41,063 bases of DNA. It comes from Trujillonella endophytica (GTDB lineage Bacteria > Actinomycetota > Actinomycetes > Mycobacteriales > Geodermatophilaceae). Positions 37,309 to 41,063 of the stretch are shown piece by piece (positions within the stretch are counted from its first letter, which is position 1; every line of letters begins with the position of its first letter). The notes below the pieces were generated by a model that had not been told where the DNA came from, made no database searches, and was given only the letters and a program-made list of their open reading frames with translations. The stretch is from contig NZ_FOEE01000022.1 in the NCBI RefSeq assembly GCF_900110555.1, positions 1-41,063 of the forward strand. Direction: 5' to 3'. Both the position numbers and the translations under genes were made by a program.

Positions 37309-37634
37309 AGATAGAGGCCGGTGGACTCCTCGATCCGCTCGGCGGCGACGGCGTGCACGTCGCGCTCGCGCAGGATCACCAGCTCCTCGCCGTGCACCTC
37401 GACCTCGTGCTGGTCCTCGGGGGAGAAGAGCACCTGGTCGCCGACCTTCACCTGGCGGACGCTGCCGCCGACCCCGCGGGCCTCGCCCCACACCAGGCGC
37501 TTGGCGACCTGGGCGGTGGCGGGGATGAGGATGCCGCCGGTGGAGCGGCGCTCGCCGTCCTCCCGGCGCAGCGACACGAGCACCCGGTCGTGCAGCATCT
37601 TGATCGGCAGCCCGTTGCCCTTGATCTCCGCCAC
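37305..37634 (-). CDS. GroES-like (Cpn10 family) protein
   Basis: A 109-residue Cpn10-fold protein: PIKMLHDRVLVSL, the mobile-loop region REDGERRSTGGILIPATAQVAK, GVGGSVRQVKVGDQVLFSPEDQHEVEVHGEELVILRERDVHAV. The TGGILIP motif that contacts GroEL is present. It lacks a groEL neighbour and the tail (AAERIEESTGLYL) is unusual, so it is probably a second co-chaperonin. GTG at 37634 is chosen because TACCGT (37647-37642) sits 7 nt upstream (leaderless); GTG 37643 is an alternative. It is preceded by four 24-bp tandem repeats. Confidence 0.85.
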   Translation of the reverse strand: MAEIKGNGLPIKMLHDRVLVSLRREDGERRSTGGILIPATAQVAKRLVWGEARGVGGSVRQVKVGDQVLFSPEDQHEVEVHGEELVILRERDVHAVAAERIEESTGLYL

Positions 37635-37663
37635 GCCGGTCACGGTACGCGCGGCCTCCCGGG

Positions 37664-37757
37664 GCACCTCCGCGGAGTTGCCCCGGTGCAGAAGTGCGGA
37701 GTTGCACGGGGCAGAAGTGCGGAATTGCCCCGGGGCAGAAGTGCGGAATTGCGCGGG
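37664..37757. repeat. Four tandem ~24-bp repeats upstream of the GroES-like gene
   Basis: Units start at 37664 (degenerate), 37688, 37711 and 37735 and read GCAGAAGTGCGGAATTGC plus CCCGGG-type ends. GGGGCA (37708-37713) and TGCCCC (37726-37731) pair around the unit core, and the same can form in neighbouring copies, so the transcript would carry a row of small stem-loops. The array fills the whole gap between the zincin stop and the GroES-like promoter. Confidence 0.75.
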
Positions 37758-37761
37758 GGGA

Positions 37762-38109
37762 CTAGCCCCAGCCGAGCTCGTGGAGGCGCTCCTCCTCGAT
37801 GCCGAAGTGGTGCGCGATCTCGTGGACGACGGTGATCATGACCTCCTCGACCACGTCGTCCTCGGTCTCGCAGATGTCGCAGATGGCCTCGCGGTAGATC
37901 ATGATCCGGTCCGGCAGTTCGCCGCCGTAGTGCCAGCCGCGCTCGGTCAGCGCGAAGCCCTCGTAGAGCCCGAGAAGCTCCGGCTCCTCGGGATTGCGGT
38001 CCTCCACGAGGACGACGACGTTGTCCATCAGCGCCATGAGCCCGGCCGGTACCTCGTCCAGGGCGTCGGCGACGAGCTCCTCGAACTGCTCGAGCGGCAG
38101 CGCCTTCAC
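37762..38109 (-). CDS. Zincin-like metallopeptidase family protein (DUF1025-like)
   Basis: A 115-residue minimal zincin with VVHEIAHHFGI (His96, Glu97, His100) and a further His110 in RLHELGWG. A CDIC pair (Cys78, Cys81) and the PDRIMIYREAI block are typical of this small, cytosolic family with no known substrate. GTG at 38109 starts MKALPLEQFEELV. It lies 7 bp downstream of guaB1 on the same strand, so the two are probably co-transcribed. The size matches the family norm. Confidence 0.9.
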   Translation of the reverse strand: MKALPLEQFEELVADALDEVPAGLMALMDNVVVLVEDRNPEEPELLGLYEGFALTERGWHYGGELPDRIMIYREAICDICETEDDVVEEVMITVVHEIAHHFGIEEERLHELGWG

Positions 38110-38116
38110 GCCGCCG

Positions 38117-40946
<2,830 letters not shown>

Positions 40947-40950
<4 letters not shown>

Positions 40951-41063
40951 CCGAGCTCGCGAGGTGCACGGGACCGAGGGCAGAGCCGTGACCGAGCTCG
41001 CGAGGTGCGCGGGACCGAGGGCAGAGCCGTGACCGAGCTCGCGAGGTGCGCGGGACCGAGGGC
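40947..41063 (+). repeat. 41-bp tandem repeats, each with RBS and 14-codon mini-ORF
   Basis: Copies begin with GTGACCGAGCTCGCGAGGTG at 40947, 40988 and 41029; the third reaches the window edge. Copies 2 and 3 are identical as far as seen, and copy 1 differs by one base (CACGGG for CGCGGG). Each GTG opens VTELARC(T/A)GPRAEP and closes with a TGA that overlaps the next GTG (GTGA). GAGGG lies 7 nt before the GTGs at 40988 and 41029. The downstream gene probably starts with the same sequence. Confidence 0.85.

Noticed and set aside
37664-37757. CRISPR array
   Set aside because: The units are contiguous 24-bp repeats without unique spacers, and no cas genes are present.

Overview
The window is very GC-rich DNA with GTG starts in about half the genes, many promoters of the form TAnnnT-N6/7-start codon (leaderless mRNAs), a GuaB1-type GMP reductase, a SARP/BTAD regulator and a class-E-type sortase substrate. 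Together these point to an actinobacterium. Gene content and style suggest Geodermatophilaceae (Blastococcus, Geodermatophilus or Modestobacter), but that rank is an inference. No rRNA, tRNA, prophage or CRISPR array was seen. Genes switch strand almost one by one, and nearly all convergent 3' ends touch or overlap.

Region by region. 1-319: right end of an IS481-type insertion sequence with the transposase N-terminus; it abuts half of a hairpin whose intact relative lies at 7586. 349-3071: metallo-beta-lactamase-fold hydrolase, tiny zinc-ribbon protein, Rieske oxygenase. 3200-5204: DUF485 protein plus sodium:solute (acetate-type) symporter behind a CRP/GlxR-like site. 5167-7584: two bacterial PH-domain membrane proteins and a rhodanese. 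7628-12552: acyl-CoA ligase, cytochrome P450, SEC-C protein, unknown membrane protein. 12572-16854: LAXTG surface protein, arginine deiminase, SDR, methionine aminopeptidase and a divergent XRE regulator. 16851-25138: giant SARP-ATPase-TPR regulator, FAD oxidoreductase with four 11-bp phased repeats between them, AGPS-like FAD oxidase and GlpD. 25303-29014: methyltransferase, MerR/TipAS regulator with a classical 19-bp-spacer operator, a Mn2+ (yybP-ykoY type) riboswitch ahead of a GDT1-family exporter, and an MFS gene with TGA as codon 5. 29003-33504: two translationally coupled TPR-GGDEF proteins, the second fused to a LarB-like domain. 33606-40950: pheA, MMPL transporter with divergent MarR, GroES-like protein, zincin, guaB1, serS. 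40947-41063: 41-bp tandem repeats, each holding an RBS and a 14-codon mini-ORF.

How genes work together. Likely functional pairs are DUF485/symporter (organic acid uptake), MarR/MMPL (drug-type efflux), riboswitch/GDT1 (manganese homeostasis), SARP/FAD oxidoreductase, XRE/Map, and the two-gene c-di-GMP operon. The most unusual items are the GGDEF-LarB fusion with Ser in place of the expected LarB cysteine, the SARP-box array, the nonsense codon just behind a clean leaderless promoter, and the chained mini-ORF repeats after serS.
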